64,000 nucleotides of DNA. It comes from Acidovorax sp. 1608163 (GTDB lineage Bacteria; Pseudomonadota; Gammaproteobacteria; Burkholderiales; Burkholderiaceae_C). Positions 17,401-27,565 of the stretch are shown here, in pieces; positions within the stretch are counted from its first letter, which is position 1; each line of letters starts with the position of its first letter. The translations under genes and the position numbers were made by a program. The stretch lies in assembly GCF_003669015.1 (NCBI RefSeq), contig NZ_CP033069.1, positions 2,180,501 to 2,244,500 on the forward strand, in the 5' to 3' direction. The notes beneath the pieces were generated by a model. That model made no database searches and was not told where the DNA came from. It worked only from the letters and a program-made list of their open reading frames with translations.

Positions 17401-17939
17401 CGGCCGACCTGACCGAGGCCATGAACACGCTGGAAGACGCGATCCGCAAGATCGATGGCGAAACCCGCCAGTTGCTGTCGGGCACGTTCGAGACGGTGAA
17501 CGGGCACTTTGGCCGCATGTTCCCCGAGCTGTTCGGCGGCGGGCAGGCCAAGCTCATCATCACCGGCGATGAAATCCTCGACTCGGGCGTGCAGGTGATG
17601 GCGCAGCCGCCCGGCAAAAAGAACCAGACCATTCACTTGCTGTCAGGCGGTGAAAAAGCCCTCACGGCGATTGCGCTGGTGTTTGCCATCTTCCAGCTCA
17701 ACCCCGCGCCGTTTTGCTTGCTGGACGAGGTGGACGCGCCGCTGGACGATGCCAACACCGAACGCTACGCCAAGCTGGTCTCCAGCATGAGCAAAAGCAC
17801 CCAGTTCCTGTTCATCAGCCACAACAAGATCGCCATGGAAATGGCCGAGCAACTGATCGGCGTGACCATGCAGGAACAAGGCGTCTCGCGCATCGTGGCG
17901 GTGGACATGGAGTCCGCCCTGTCCATGGCCGATGCTTGA
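14415..17939 (+). CDS. smc: Chromosome segregation ATPase SMC
   Basis: 1174 residues, full length for bacterial SMC. The N-terminal Walker A is GPNGCGKSN (residues 31-39), followed by long coiled coils, a hinge at roughly residues 510-640 (MQGLWSRIHIEPGWENALEA marks its start), a second coiled-coil arm, and the C-terminal ABC signature LLSGGEKALTAIALVFAI with Walker B FCLLDEVDAPLDD. It forms ring-shaped complexes with ScpA and ScpB that organise the chromosome. The GTG at 14415 (MRLTSIKLSGFKSF) is the conserved start. It is the first gene of a smc-zipA-ligA run. Confidence 0.97.
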   Translation: MRLTSIKLSGFKSFAEPTNFMLPGQLVGVVGPNGCGKSNIMDAVRWVLGESKASELRGESMQDVIFSGTTTRKQASRASVELVFDNSDHRAGGQWGQYGEVAVRRVLTRDGTSSYFLNNQPVRRRDVQDVFLGTGLGPRAYAIIGQGTISRIIESRPEELRLFLEEAAGVSKYKERRRETENRLADTRENLTRVEDILRELNANLEKLEKQAEVAAKYNALNADATLKQHQQWFLKRADAEAEQTKVRLDGLQAVNDLESRMADLRAVESDLETIRQAHYAAGDQVNQAQGKLYEATAEVGRLEAEIRYVVEGRVRVEQRLVTLAEQIAQWQSRKEEADIELENLAGAGVDAEERAELLAAQMEEQAMQLPDLEEALRQAQSRASEQRASVVQVQQQIGVLAAEQRSIDEQSRQLDTRYERLRTDRNALAAPDEARLINLRSQLEAAQELAETTEARLAELQESVPQLDDDRRARQQDVNTESARQTDLSARMEALKALQEKVKTDGKLRPWLAKHGLDGMQGLWSRIHIEPGWENALEAALRERLGALEVGRLDMVRGFLGSNESDAPPARLAFYSAPAAGVPEPTGTHTRLADLLRINDASLRAVLTDWLQGCTIAQTLDEALNRRASLPPGEVIYVPTGHAVSSHSVSFYAQDSEQSGLLARAQEIEHLEKELRAQALIADESRTALVRAEAAYADASQRLVAARREATEAQSRAHELQVETLRLTQLAEQTRARSEQIGADIAEVEAQLADLQERRVAAEARFEELDMQLADSQEREAQLGDRVIETERKLNACREQQRMLERQVQEATFSQRSLEARRAELNRSIETATQQATALTDEQQRARDELARLSDAAAKGGLQQALDLKMEREKALSAQRSEYDDLTAKLRGSDERRMQLERALDPLRQRITDFQLKEQAARLGLEQYTTLLTDAQADLEVVAQSIADGNVRMQGLQGEIDRLHREIAALGAVNLAALDELNLARERKVFLDAQTADLTEAMNTLEDAIRKIDGETRQLLSGTFETVNGHFGRMFPELFGGGQAKLIITGDEILDSGVQVMAQPPGKKNQTIHLLSGGEKALTAIALVFAIFQLNPAPFCLLDEVDAPLDDANTERYAKLVSSMSKSTQFLFISHNKIAMEMAEQLIGVTMQEQGVSRIVAVDMESALSMADA

Positions 17940-18041
17940 CCATGACGGACGCACAACAAGGCTCAGTCCACCGGCCTGCCGCAAAGCAAGGCCCGTACGG
18001 CGTCCCCGCTTGTGCAAGTCCTATCGATTTGAACTGACCCC

Positions 18042-19190
18042 ATGAACTCATCCCTGTTACTGAGTCTGGCAATCACCGGTGGGCTGGTGCTGGCGGCCAT
18101 CGTGGCCTACAACGCCTGGACCCTGCACCGCAACGCACCCAAAAAAGCCCTGCCACCGGACGCCCACGGCAGCCACGCATCCACACCCGGTGCGGGCGAC
18201 GCCCTGACCGAGCCCACGCTGCGCCAGGAGCCATCAATGGACGCAGACCTGGGCCCGGACGCCGTTGCCAGCTATGCGGGCCTGGACCGAGGGCCCGAAC
18301 CCCACGAACACGCCGTGGACGCGGACGATGCCCTGCGCATGCCCGCCCCTTTGCCCACGCTGGAGCGCCGCCCGGGGCTGGACCCGCTGATCGACGTCAT
18401 CGCTGCGTTGCAACTGGAGCACCTCGTGTCTGGCGACGCCGCACTGGTCGCCTTGCCCCCCACGCGCCGCGCGGGCAGCAAGCCCTTCGCCATTGAAGGC
18501 CTGAACGACGCCACGCAGCAGTGGGAGACCCCCGCGCCCGGCCAGCGTTACCGCAGCTTCCAGGCCGGGGTGCAACTGGCCAACCGCATGGGCGCGCTCA
18601 ACGAAATCGAGTTTTCCGAATTCGTGATGAAGGCCCAAGGCTTTGCCGACGCCATCAACGCCGCCCCGGACTTCCCCGACATGCTGCAGGAAGTGGCCCG
18701 CGCCCGCGAACTGGACCAGTTCGCCAGCGACCACGACGCGCAACTCATGTTCATGCTGCGCGCCCGCCAGGCCGCCTGGAGCCCTGGCTACCTGCTGCAA
18801 AACGCCGCCCGTGTGGGCTTTGTGGTGGGCTCCATGCCCGGGCGCCTGGTGCTGCCCGCCAGCACGCCAGGCCTGCCACCCGTGCTCACCCTGGGCTACG
18901 ACACGCAGGCCGCCCTGGCCGACGACCCAGACCAATCCGCCATCCGCGACATCAGCCTGAGCCTGGACGTGGCCCAGGTGCACCGCACCGAACAACCCTT
19001 TGCCCGCCTGCGCGACGTGGGCGCCTCCCTGGCCCAGGCCATGGACGGCGTGCTGTGCGACCAAAACGGCCAGCCCCTGCCCGCCATGGCCATGGACCCG
19101 ATTGCCGCTGACCTGGAGCTGCTGTACGACCAGCTCGATGCGCGCGATTTGTCGGCAGGGTCGGTGCTGGCGCGGCGGTTGTTCAGTTAG
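18042..19190 (+). CDS. zipA: ZipA-like cell division protein
   Basis: 382 residues. An N-terminal membrane helix (LLLSLAITGGLVLAAIVAYN, about residues 4-23) is followed by a long Pro/Ala-rich acidic linker and a C-terminal domain that fits the FtsZ-binding domain of ZipA (RYRSFQAGVQLANRMGALNE, then VAQVHRTEQPFARLRDVGAS). ZipA tethers FtsZ to the inner membrane at the septum. The betaproteobacterial form is divergent, so the assignment leans on topology plus the conserved position between smc and ligA. The gap after smc is 102 bp. Confidence 0.8.
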   Translation: MNSSLLLSLAITGGLVLAAIVAYNAWTLHRNAPKKALPPDAHGSHASTPGAGDALTEPTLRQEPSMDADLGPDAVASYAGLDRGPEPHEHAVDADDALRMPAPLPTLERRPGLDPLIDVIAALQLEHLVSGDAALVALPPTRRAGSKPFAIEGLNDATQQWETPAPGQRYRSFQAGVQLANRMGALNEIEFSEFVMKAQGFADAINAAPDFPDMLQEVARARELDQFASDHDAQLMFMLRARQAAWSPGYLLQNAARVGFVVGSMPGRLVLPASTPGLPPVLTLGYDTQAALADDPDQSAIRDISLSLDVAQVHRTEQPFARLRDVGASLAQAMDGVLCDQNGQPLPAMAMDPIAADLELLYDQLDARDLSAGSVLARRLFS

Positions 19191-19201
19191 GACATGAAAC
19201 A

Positions 19202-21468
<2,267 letters not shown>

Positions 21469-21575
21469 GTGTGGCGGCTTATGCTGTTTGGGCCGCGATC
21501 AGACCGTGTCCACATGGCTTGGCACGCCTTGGCTGGGTAACCTGGCCCCCATGCGACGATCCCGCTAGCTCCCAA

Positions 21576-21599
21576 CCGTTCGGGCTGAGCCTGTCGAAG
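21576..21599. repeat. Widespread short repeat before the PBP gene
   Basis: CCGTTCGGGCTGAGCCTG then TCGAAG. From general knowledge this word, and its reverse complement, is a common interspersed repeat in Burkholderiales and other proteobacterial genomes. It lies in the 199-bp gap between ligA and the penicillin-binding protein gene. Confidence 0.6.
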
Positions 21600-21667
21600 C
21601 CAGGGCGCTCCTTGGCGCATCCCCTATCTCCCTCTATCGCGCAGCCCCATCCGGGTTGAACTGAACC

Positions 21668-24130
21668 ATGCTCCGTTTTCTCTCCACATTGCGCACGGGC
21701 CTGCTGGCTGGGGCGCGCTGGGTGCTGCAAACCTTGCGCACCCTTTGGGCCCGCTTTCAGCCCCGCAGCTGGCGCACCTGGCTTTGGCTGGCGCTGGCCC
21801 TGCCGGTGCTGCTGGCGGTGTACACGCTGCTGCTCATCCCGTTCACCCCGTCGATTGCCGACATCACCAAGGCCAAGACCGAGCGGCCCGCGCAGCTCTT
21901 GTCGGTGGACGGCAAGGTGCTGGCCGAGTACCGCTGGGCCAACCGCGAATGGGTGGCGCTCAACCGTATCTCGCCCCATGTGGTCAACGCCCTGATTGCC
22001 ACCGAAGACCACCGCTTTTACGAGCACTCGGGCATGGACTTCCGGCGCACAGCGTCGTCGGTGCTGCACACGCTGCGGGGCGATCCGCAGGGCGGCTCCA
22101 CCATCACGCAACAGCTGGCGCGCAACCTGTTCCCGGAAGAAATCGGCCGCTCGCGCACCCTCACGCGCAAGCTCAAGGAGGCCATCACTGCCTTCAAGAT
22201 CGAATGGGCGTACTCCAAGGACGAAATCCTGGAGACCTACCTCAACACCGTGCCGTTTTTGTACAACGCCTACGGCATCGAAATGGCCGCTCGCACGTAT
22301 TTCGACAAGTCGGCCGACAAGCTCAATTTGCTCGAGAGTGCCACGCTGATTGGCATGCTCAAGGGCACGGCCTACTACAACCCCGTGACGCAGCCCGAGC
22401 GCGCGCAGGCGCGGCGCAACATCGTGCTGGCGCAAATGGTCAAGCGCGACAAGCTCGAACAAGACAAGCTGGCCGCCCTGCAAAAGCGCCCCCTGCGCAT
22501 CGACTTTGAGCGCCAGACCGAGGCCATGGGCCTGGCCCCGCACTTTGCGCAGCAGTTGCGCAAGCAGCTCATTGCCTGGGCCGATGCCAACGGCTACAGC
22601 CTGCATGCCGATGGGCTCATCGTGCGCACCACCATCGACTCGCGCCTGCAGGCCATGGCCAACCAGGCCGTGGCGCGCCAAGGCCGCCAGTTGCAAGGCA
22701 TTGCCGACAATGCCTGGTCGGCCCGCAACGGCTGGAACCCCAAGAGCGAGCTGGTGCACACGCTGGTGCGCGAGACCAACGACTACCGCAACGCGCTGGC
22801 CGAAGGCGCGCCGCCGGACGAGGCCCTCAAAACCCTGCTGGCAGACAGCCGCTTCATGGCCGCGCTGAAGCAGGAAAAGACCCGCGTGCAGGCGGGCTTC
22901 ATGGCCATGGACCCGGTCACCGGCCACGTGCTGGCCTGGGTGGGCAGCCGCGACTTTGCGGCCGACCCGTTCGACCATGTGCAGGCTGCCCGCCGCCAGC
23001 CCGGCTCCACCTTCAAGCCCTTTGTGTACGGTGCGGCCTTCATGCAAGGCGCGCTGCCCACCGACGAGCTGATGGACGAGGCGGTGGAGATTCCGCTGGG
23101 CGGCAACCAGGTGTGGCGCCCCACCGATGGCGGTGCGCCCAGCAACGCCCCCATGACGCTGGCCGACGGCCTGGCCTTCTCCAAGAACACCATCACCGCC
23201 CAGGTCATGTACAAGGTGGGCCCCCAGCGTGTGGCCGAGCTGGCCCGCGCCATGGGCGTGCGCGAAAGCAAGCTCGAAGAAGTGCCATCGCTGGCCCTGG
23301 GCACCAGCCCCGTCACCCTGCGCGAAATGGTCACGGCCTACAGCAGCATTGCCAACGCAGGCCGCTACATCGAGCCGATCCTCATCACCAGCATTGAAGA
23401 CCGCCACGGCAAGGTGCTGCAAACCTTTGCGCCGCCCGCACCCGAGCAGGCCATGCCTCTGCAGGCCGCGCAAACCCTGCGCAACGCCATGCGCGGCACC
23501 ATCGATCGGGGCACGGGCGCGGCCCTGCGCAGCCGCTACGGCCTGCGCGCTGACTTGGCCGGCAAAACCGGCACCACGCAAGACAACACCGACGGCTGGT
23601 TCATTGCCCTGAACCCCCGTGTGGTGGCGGGTGCCTGGGTCGGCTTTAACGATGGGCGCATCACCCTGCGCAGCGACTACTGGGGCCAGGGCGCCCACAG
23701 CGCGCTGCCCATGGTGGGCGAATTTTTGCAGCAGGCCTTCCGCACCAACACCCTGGACGGCCGCGACCGCTTCATTGACGAGGAAGCCCCCAGCGTGCTG
23801 GGCGATGCCATGAACGGCGTACGCAGCTGGGTGCGCGATTTGTTTGGCCGCGATGTGCCGCCGCCGCCCGAGGTGGGGACGGACCCTGTTCCGCAGCCGT
23901 CTCAGCCCATGCCCCCTGGGGCACTGCCGCCGGTGATCCGTGATGGCGATCCGTACACACCGGGCGCATCGCCTGGCGCAATGGGAGGGCAAAGTGGTCA
24001 GGGGGGCCAGGGCGGTGCAGTGTTTGGCGGCCAGGTGCCGCTGACGCCGACCGAGGCTGCGGCCAACCCGGTGCCTGGGGTGGTGGTGCCTTCAGCTACC
24101 GAGCGGCCCGCGCGCGACGGAGACCAGTGA
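21668..24130 (+). CDS. Class A penicillin-binding protein (PBP1)
   Basis: 820 residues, a bifunctional peptidoglycan synthase of the inner membrane. One membrane helix (LWLALALPVLLAVYTLLLIP, about 39-58) precedes the GT51 glycosyltransferase with catalytic Glu113 in TEDHRFYEHSG and the motif GGSTITQQLARN. The transpeptidase has STFK (Ser447), SKN (Ser505) and KTGTT (Lys633). The C-terminal 90 residues are Pro/Gly-rich and unstructured. It polymerises and crosslinks glycan strands. Its resemblance is to the PBP1a group, but the short intervening region makes the exact subgroup uncertain. Confidence 0.94.
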   Translation: MLRFLSTLRTGLLAGARWVLQTLRTLWARFQPRSWRTWLWLALALPVLLAVYTLLLIPFTPSIADITKAKTERPAQLLSVDGKVLAEYRWANREWVALNRISPHVVNALIATEDHRFYEHSGMDFRRTASSVLHTLRGDPQGGSTITQQLARNLFPEEIGRSRTLTRKLKEAITAFKIEWAYSKDEILETYLNTVPFLYNAYGIEMAARTYFDKSADKLNLLESATLIGMLKGTAYYNPVTQPERAQARRNIVLAQMVKRDKLEQDKLAALQKRPLRIDFERQTEAMGLAPHFAQQLRKQLIAWADANGYSLHADGLIVRTTIDSRLQAMANQAVARQGRQLQGIADNAWSARNGWNPKSELVHTLVRETNDYRNALAEGAPPDEALKTLLADSRFMAALKQEKTRVQAGFMAMDPVTGHVLAWVGSRDFAADPFDHVQAARRQPGSTFKPFVYGAAFMQGALPTDELMDEAVEIPLGGNQVWRPTDGGAPSNAPMTLADGLAFSKNTITAQVMYKVGPQRVAELARAMGVRESKLEEVPSLALGTSPVTLREMVTAYSSIANAGRYIEPILITSIEDRHGKVLQTFAPPAPEQAMPLQAAQTLRNAMRGTIDRGTGAALRSRYGLRADLAGKTGTTQDNTDGWFIALNPRVVAGAWVGFNDGRITLRSDYWGQGAHSALPMVGEFLQQAFRTNTLDGRDRFIDEEAPSVLGDAMNGVRSWVRDLFGRDVPPPPEVGTDPVPQPSQPMPPGALPPVIRDGDPYTPGASPGAMGGQSGQGGQGGAVFGGQVPLTPTEAAANPVPGVVVPSATERPARDGDQ

Positions 24131-24210
24131 GGGCGCCGCCGCGCTGGTGTTGCACGCTGCGCACTTTTCAACCGCGCTGTTGATGGTGTGAGGGGGTGTA
24201 CGTGTCCCTT

Positions 24211-24251
24211 GAACGCGTTCTATGAACTGGTGCTTTGAACAGGTTCTTAGG
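24211..24251. repeat. GAAC-GTTC palindromes with an 18-mer shared elsewhere
   Basis: GAACGCGTTC (24211-24220) is a perfect palindrome. It is followed by TTTGAACAGGTTCTTAGG (24234-24251), which is identical to 5229-5246. Both lie in intergenic DNA. Confidence 0.5.
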
Positions 24252-24262
24252 CCTGCACCCGA

Positions 24263-24727
24263 TCACTGCACGTCCCTGGCTGCGGTGACCTGCCATGCAA
24301 AACACCGGGCCAGCTTTGGTGGGATGCCCGGCGCGTTCTTGCGCAGCCAAGCGCGAATGCTGGGAGCCTCGTCAGAGGCAGCACTGCCAGCCCAGGCGGT
24401 GACGTAGGCTGCGGCCTTGTCGGGTGGCTGCGGGTAGAACAAAAAGGGTTCGTCAGACACGTGGGTGTGGACGTAGACGATATGCCATGTGCCCAGCCGA
24501 AAAACCTGCCGGATGTCTTGCGGCGCCGTGGTGATTTTCTGCTGCACCTCAGGGCCCAGTTGCTGGTTGAGGTGCTGCTCTATGGCCGCTGCGTAGTTGC
24601 GCTGCTGGGCTGCCGAGAGTGACCGGTCTATGCCTGTGCAGGGAGTTGCGGCACTGGCGCAGGCATGGATCGCCAAGCCTGCCACCACCCATGCCTGTTT
24701 CACCATGATGCTATGGGTGTGGCGCAT
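24263..24727 (-). CDS. Predicted periplasmic protein of unknown function
   Basis: About 154 residues. I do not recognise a family. A signal-peptide-like segment (VKQAWVVAGLAIHACASAAT) is followed by PCTGIDRSLSAAQQRNYAAA and later RQVFRLGTWHIVYVHTHVSD, ending RKNAPGIPPKLARCFAWQVT. This suggests a small secreted protein with one disulfide. Start candidates are 24727 (MRHTHSIMVKQ, with a GAGAGG upstream) and 24706 (MVKQAWVV); I chose the first. It lies tail-to-head behind the Nudix gene on the same strand, with 16 bp between them. Confidence 0.6.
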   Translation of the reverse strand: MRHTHSIMVKQAWVVAGLAIHACASAATPCTGIDRSLSAAQQRNYAAAIEQHLNQQLGPEVQQKITTAPQDIRQVFRLGTWHIVYVHTHVSDEPFLFYPQPPDKAAAYVTAWAGSAASDEAPSIRAWLRKNAPGIPPKLARCFAWQVTAARDVQ

Positions 24728-24743
24728 GGGCACGCGCAGCCTC

Positions 24744-25295
24744 TCACTCAATGTCAATGCAATGCAGCCCAAACGCGCCAGCTTTGCGGTCGGCAAAGTA
24801 GGCCTGCAGTGTTTCTTTGACGGTGCGAAAGGCTATCTCGTCCCACGGCACTTCGTCTTCGGTGAACAGGCGCGCTTCGATGGTTTCGAAGCCGGGGTTG
24901 AACTGCTCGCTGAGCAAGCTGGCGCGGTAGAAAAAGTGCACCTGTCCCACGCGGGGCACGTTCAGCACGCTGAAAAGCGGGCCCATCTCGATCTGGGCAC
25001 CGGCTTCTTCGTCGGTTTCGCGGGCGGCGCCTTGGGCGGTGGTTTCGTCCAGCTCCATGAAGCCTGCGGGCAGCGTCCACTTGCCCCAACGTGGCTCGAT
25101 GTTGCGCTTGCACAGCAGCACGCGGCCATCAGCCAGCACGGGCACGGTGCCGACCACATTCAGCGGGTTTTCGTAATGCACGGTGTGGCAGGCGGGGCAC
25201 ACGGCACGCAGCTTGGTGTCGCCATCGTCGGGCTGGCGGTACACCACGGCGGTGCCGCAGTTGCGGCAGTGTTTGATGGGGCTGCGAAAGGTCAT
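24744..25295 (-). CDS. Nudix hydrolase with N-terminal zinc ribbon
   Basis: 183 residues from ATG 25295 (MTFRSPIKHCRNCG). An N-terminal four-Cys zinc ribbon (CRNCG, then CPAC) precedes a Nudix domain with a complete Nudix box: GFMELDETTAQGAARETDEE followed by AGAQI, fitting GX5EX7REUXEEXGU. Such proteins hydrolyse nucleoside diphosphate-linked compounds such as NADH or ADP-ribose, and the zinc ribbon recalls the NudC type. Cytosolic. A dispersed repeat lies just upstream. The exact substrate is not shown by sequence. Confidence 0.9.
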   Translation of the reverse strand: MTFRSPIKHCRNCGTAVVYRQPDDGDTKLRAVCPACHTVHYENPLNVVGTVPVLADGRVLLCKRNIEPRWGKWTLPAGFMELDETTAQGAARETDEEAGAQIEMGPLFSVLNVPRVGQVHFFYRASLLSEQFNPGFETIEARLFTEDEVPWDEIAFRTVKETLQAYFADRKAGAFGLHCIDIE

Positions 25296-25320
25296 GCGGG
25301 GATTTTGAATCAAATCGGCC

Positions 25321-25364
25321 CGCAGCGCTTGTTGAATAAGCGCTGCCAGCTATGAAATATGTAG
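25321..25364. repeat. Dispersed AGCGCT repeat, intergenic copy
   Basis: CGCAGCGCTTGTTGAATAAG, then CGCTGCCAGCTATGAAATAT. Inverted AGCGCTT/AAGCGCT with the flanking CAGCTAT word. Confidence 0.8.
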
Positions 25365-25459
25365 TGCCATAGGCAAAGGGATGCGCTGCGCAGGCCGGCC
25401 TGGCTGCACGCATGGGGGCTGGCGTGGCGCTTCAAAATCGCTGCCAGCCCCAGGCTGGT

Positions 25460-26155
25460 TTACACCAGCTTCAGGCGGATGCTGCCCAGGCCGTCTACGC
25501 CACCTTCCAGCACATCGCCGGTCACTACGGCGCCCACACCTTCGGGGGTGCCGGTGTAGATGAGATCGCCGGGCTGCAGCTCCCAAGCAGTGGAGAGGTG
25601 CTCGATGGTTTCGGCAATGTTCCAAATCAGCTGGGCCACGGTGCTGCGCTGGCGGTCTGCGCCATTGACCTGCAGCCAGATGGCGGCCCGGCCCACGTCG
25701 CCCGCCTGCGCTGCGGGGGTGATGGGGCCGATGGGGGCGCTGTGGTCAAACCCTTTGCCAATGCACCAGGGGCGGCCCTGCTTTTTCATGTCGTTTTGCA
25801 GGTCGCGGCGGGTCATGTCCAGGCCCACGGCGTAACCGTAGATGTGCTGCAAGGCATCGGCTGCGGCGATGTTCTTGCCACCTTTGCCAATGGCCACCAC
25901 CAGCTCGATCTCATGGTGCAGGTTGGCCGTGAGGCTGGGGTAGGGCAGGGGCGTGGTTTCGCCGGGGGCGGTGTACACGATGGCATCGGCAGGCTTCATG
26001 AAGAAGAAGGGCGGCTCGCGGCCGGTGAAGCCCATCTCTTTGGCGTGCTCTTCGTAATTGCGGCCCACGCAATAAATGCGGTGCACGGGAAACTGTGCAC
26101 CACTGCCCACCACGGGCACGCTGGTGACGGCGGCCGGTTGAAATACGTAGCTCAT
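25460..26155 (-). CDS. Fumarylacetoacetate hydrolase-family enzyme, fumarylpyruvate hydrolase-like
   Basis: 231 residues, the length of the small FAH enzymes. It shows YCVGRNYEEHAKEMG, the metal-binding acidic residues in LHHEIELVVAIG and D in GLDMTRRDLQ, the family KGFDHSAPIGP, and the late GDLIYTGTPEGVGAVVTGD. Members cleave C-C bonds of 1,3-diketo acids. With the MaiA/NagL-like isomerase and MarR gene on the other strand nearby, fumarylpyruvate hydrolysis in a gentisate route is the best inference, but no dioxygenase is present in the window. The homogentisate route is the alternative. Confidence 0.85.
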   Translation of the reverse strand: MSYVFQPAAVTSVPVVGSGAQFPVHRIYCVGRNYEEHAKEMGFTGREPPFFFMKPADAIVYTAPGETTPLPYPSLTANLHHEIELVVAIGKGGKNIAAADALQHIYGYAVGLDMTRRDLQNDMKKQGRPWCIGKGFDHSAPIGPITPAAQAGDVGRAAIWLQVNGADRQRSTVAQLIWNIAETIEHLSTAWELQPGDLIYTGTPEGVGAVVTGDVLEGGVDGLGSIRLKLV

Positions 26156-26360
26156 GTCTGCCTTTCCTGGTTATTGCTGGTTGTGTGTTGAATGCGGTCT
26201 GAAAACGGTGCCAAAGCATGGGCTGCAGCCATGTCGTTTGCAAGGACTTTGCAGTGTGCCACGGGCTGCGCTGGCTTGCTGCCGCCCGAGCCTCGCAGTG
26301 GGCTTGGGCCACCGCTGTGGGCGGCTATCGCCACCAGGGTGGGGCGCTACACTCGCGCGC

Positions 26361-26819
26361 ATGCCAAAGAGCTTCGATTTACACACCGCGCCAGGCCATC
26401 TGGTCAGGCGGGCGCACCAGCGGTCGGTGGCGCTTTTCATGGAAGAAGCCGCTGATTTTGATGTGACCCCTGTGCAGTTCGCCATCTTGCATGCGCTGCT
26501 GGAGCAGCCAGGCGAAGACCAGGTGACACTGGCTGCCCGCGTGGCGTTTGATGCGGCCACCTCGGGCTCGGTCATTGGCCGCCTGGAGGCCCGCGGCTGG
26601 GTGCGGCGCGAGCCCGACACCCAGGACCGCCGCCGCAAGCTGCTGTGGATCACCCCCGAGGGCGAAGCCGCCGTGCTGAAAATGCGCCCCGCCGCCCAGC
26701 GGGTGCAAGAGCGCCTGGTGGCACCCCTGACACCGGAAGAGCAGCGCCAGCTCAATGCATTGCTGACCAAGCTGGTGTTCAGCGGCAACCCGCTGGGGGG
26801 CAGTGCCTGCGCAACCTGA
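26361..26819 (+). CDS. MarR-family transcriptional regulator
   Basis: 152 residues with a MarR winged helix: VTPVQFAILHALLEQPGEDQ, the recognition region AATSGSVIGRLEARGWVRRE and the wing DTQDRRRKLLWITPEGE. Start at 26361 (MPKSFDLHTAPGH). It is divergent from the FAH gene and 77 bp upstream of the maiA-like gene, so it probably controls both as an aromatic-acid-responsive repressor. The 205-bp divergent gap holds a TTTGCA-N5-TTTGCA direct repeat, a weak operator candidate. Confidence 0.88.
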   Translation: MPKSFDLHTAPGHLVRRAHQRSVALFMEEAADFDVTPVQFAILHALLEQPGEDQVTLAARVAFDAATSGSVIGRLEARGWVRREPDTQDRRRKLLWITPEGEAAVLKMRPAAQRVQERLVAPLTPEEQRQLNALLTKLVFSGNPLGGSACAT

Positions 26820-26896
26820 TAGGCCTGCCGCCCCGCGACGGTCCACGCCACCACGCCTTCTTTCGTCTTTTGTTGCCTGTCGATGGGCCACTCACC

Positions 26897-27565
26897 ATGA
26901 AGCTCTACAACTACTTTCGCTCTTCGGCCTCTTTCCGTGTGCGCATAGCGCTGCACATCAAGGGCCTGCCGTATGACTACCTGCCGGTGCACCTGCTGCG
27001 CGGCGAGCACCGCGACCCGGCCTATGCCAGCCTGGTGGGCGATGCGCTGGTGCCCGCGCTGGTGACGGACGAAGGCGCCGTGCTGCCCCAGTCCATTGCC
27101 ATCATGGAATACCTGGAAGAGTTGCACCCCAGCCCCGCCCTGCTGCCCAGCACCCCGCTGGCGCGTGCCCGCGTGCGCGCCCTGGCGCAAATGGTGGCGT
27201 GCGAGATCCACCCGCTGAACAACCCCCGCGTGCTCAAGTACCTGACCGGCACCCTGGGCGCAGACGAAGATGCCAAGACCACCTGGTACCGCCACTGGGT
27301 GCGCCAGGGACTGGAGGCATTTGAGCGCCAACTGGTGCTGCTGGCCACTGAGCGCGCTGCCGCTGGCCTGGCCCCGTCGGTGTATTGCTGGGGCGATGCG
27401 CCCACCCTGGCTGACTGCTGCCTGGTGCCGCAGATCTTCAACGGCAAGCGCTTTGATGTGAACCTGGACGGCTTGCCGCTGACCATGGCGGCGTTTGATG
27501 CGTGCATGGCTTTGCCCGCATTTCAGCAAGCCCAGCCCTCGGCCTGCCCGGACAACGCGGCGTGA
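26897..27565 (+). CDS. maiA: Maleylacetoacetate/maleylpyruvate isomerase
   Basis: 222 residues, a zeta-class glutathione S-transferase. It starts MKLYNYFRSSASFRVRIALH; the RSS-x-S-x-RVRIAL block is the zeta signature that binds glutathione, here with Ala where many members have Cys (SSCS). QSIAIMEYLEE and the C-terminal DAPTLADCCLVPQ are also conserved. It isomerises the cis ring-cleavage product to the trans form for the FAH-type hydrolase at 25460. NagL-type maleylpyruvate isomerases fit equally well. The stop overlaps the GTG of pgeF (GTGA), so the two are translationally coupled. Confidence 0.9.
   Translation: MKLYNYFRSSASFRVRIALHIKGLPYDYLPVHLLRGEHRDPAYASLVGDALVPALVTDEGAVLPQSIAIMEYLEELHPSPALLPSTPLARARVRALAQMVACEIHPLNNPRVLKYLTGTLGADEDAKTTWYRHWVRQGLEAFERQLVLLATERAAAGLAPSVYCWGDAPTLADCCLVPQIFNGKRFDVNLDGLPLTMAAFDACMALPAFQQAQPSACPDNAA

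Noticed and set aside
21479..23992. 837-codon open frame antisense to the penicillin-binding protein gene
   Set aside because: The opposite strand carries every PBP1 motif; the antisense frame is compositional only.
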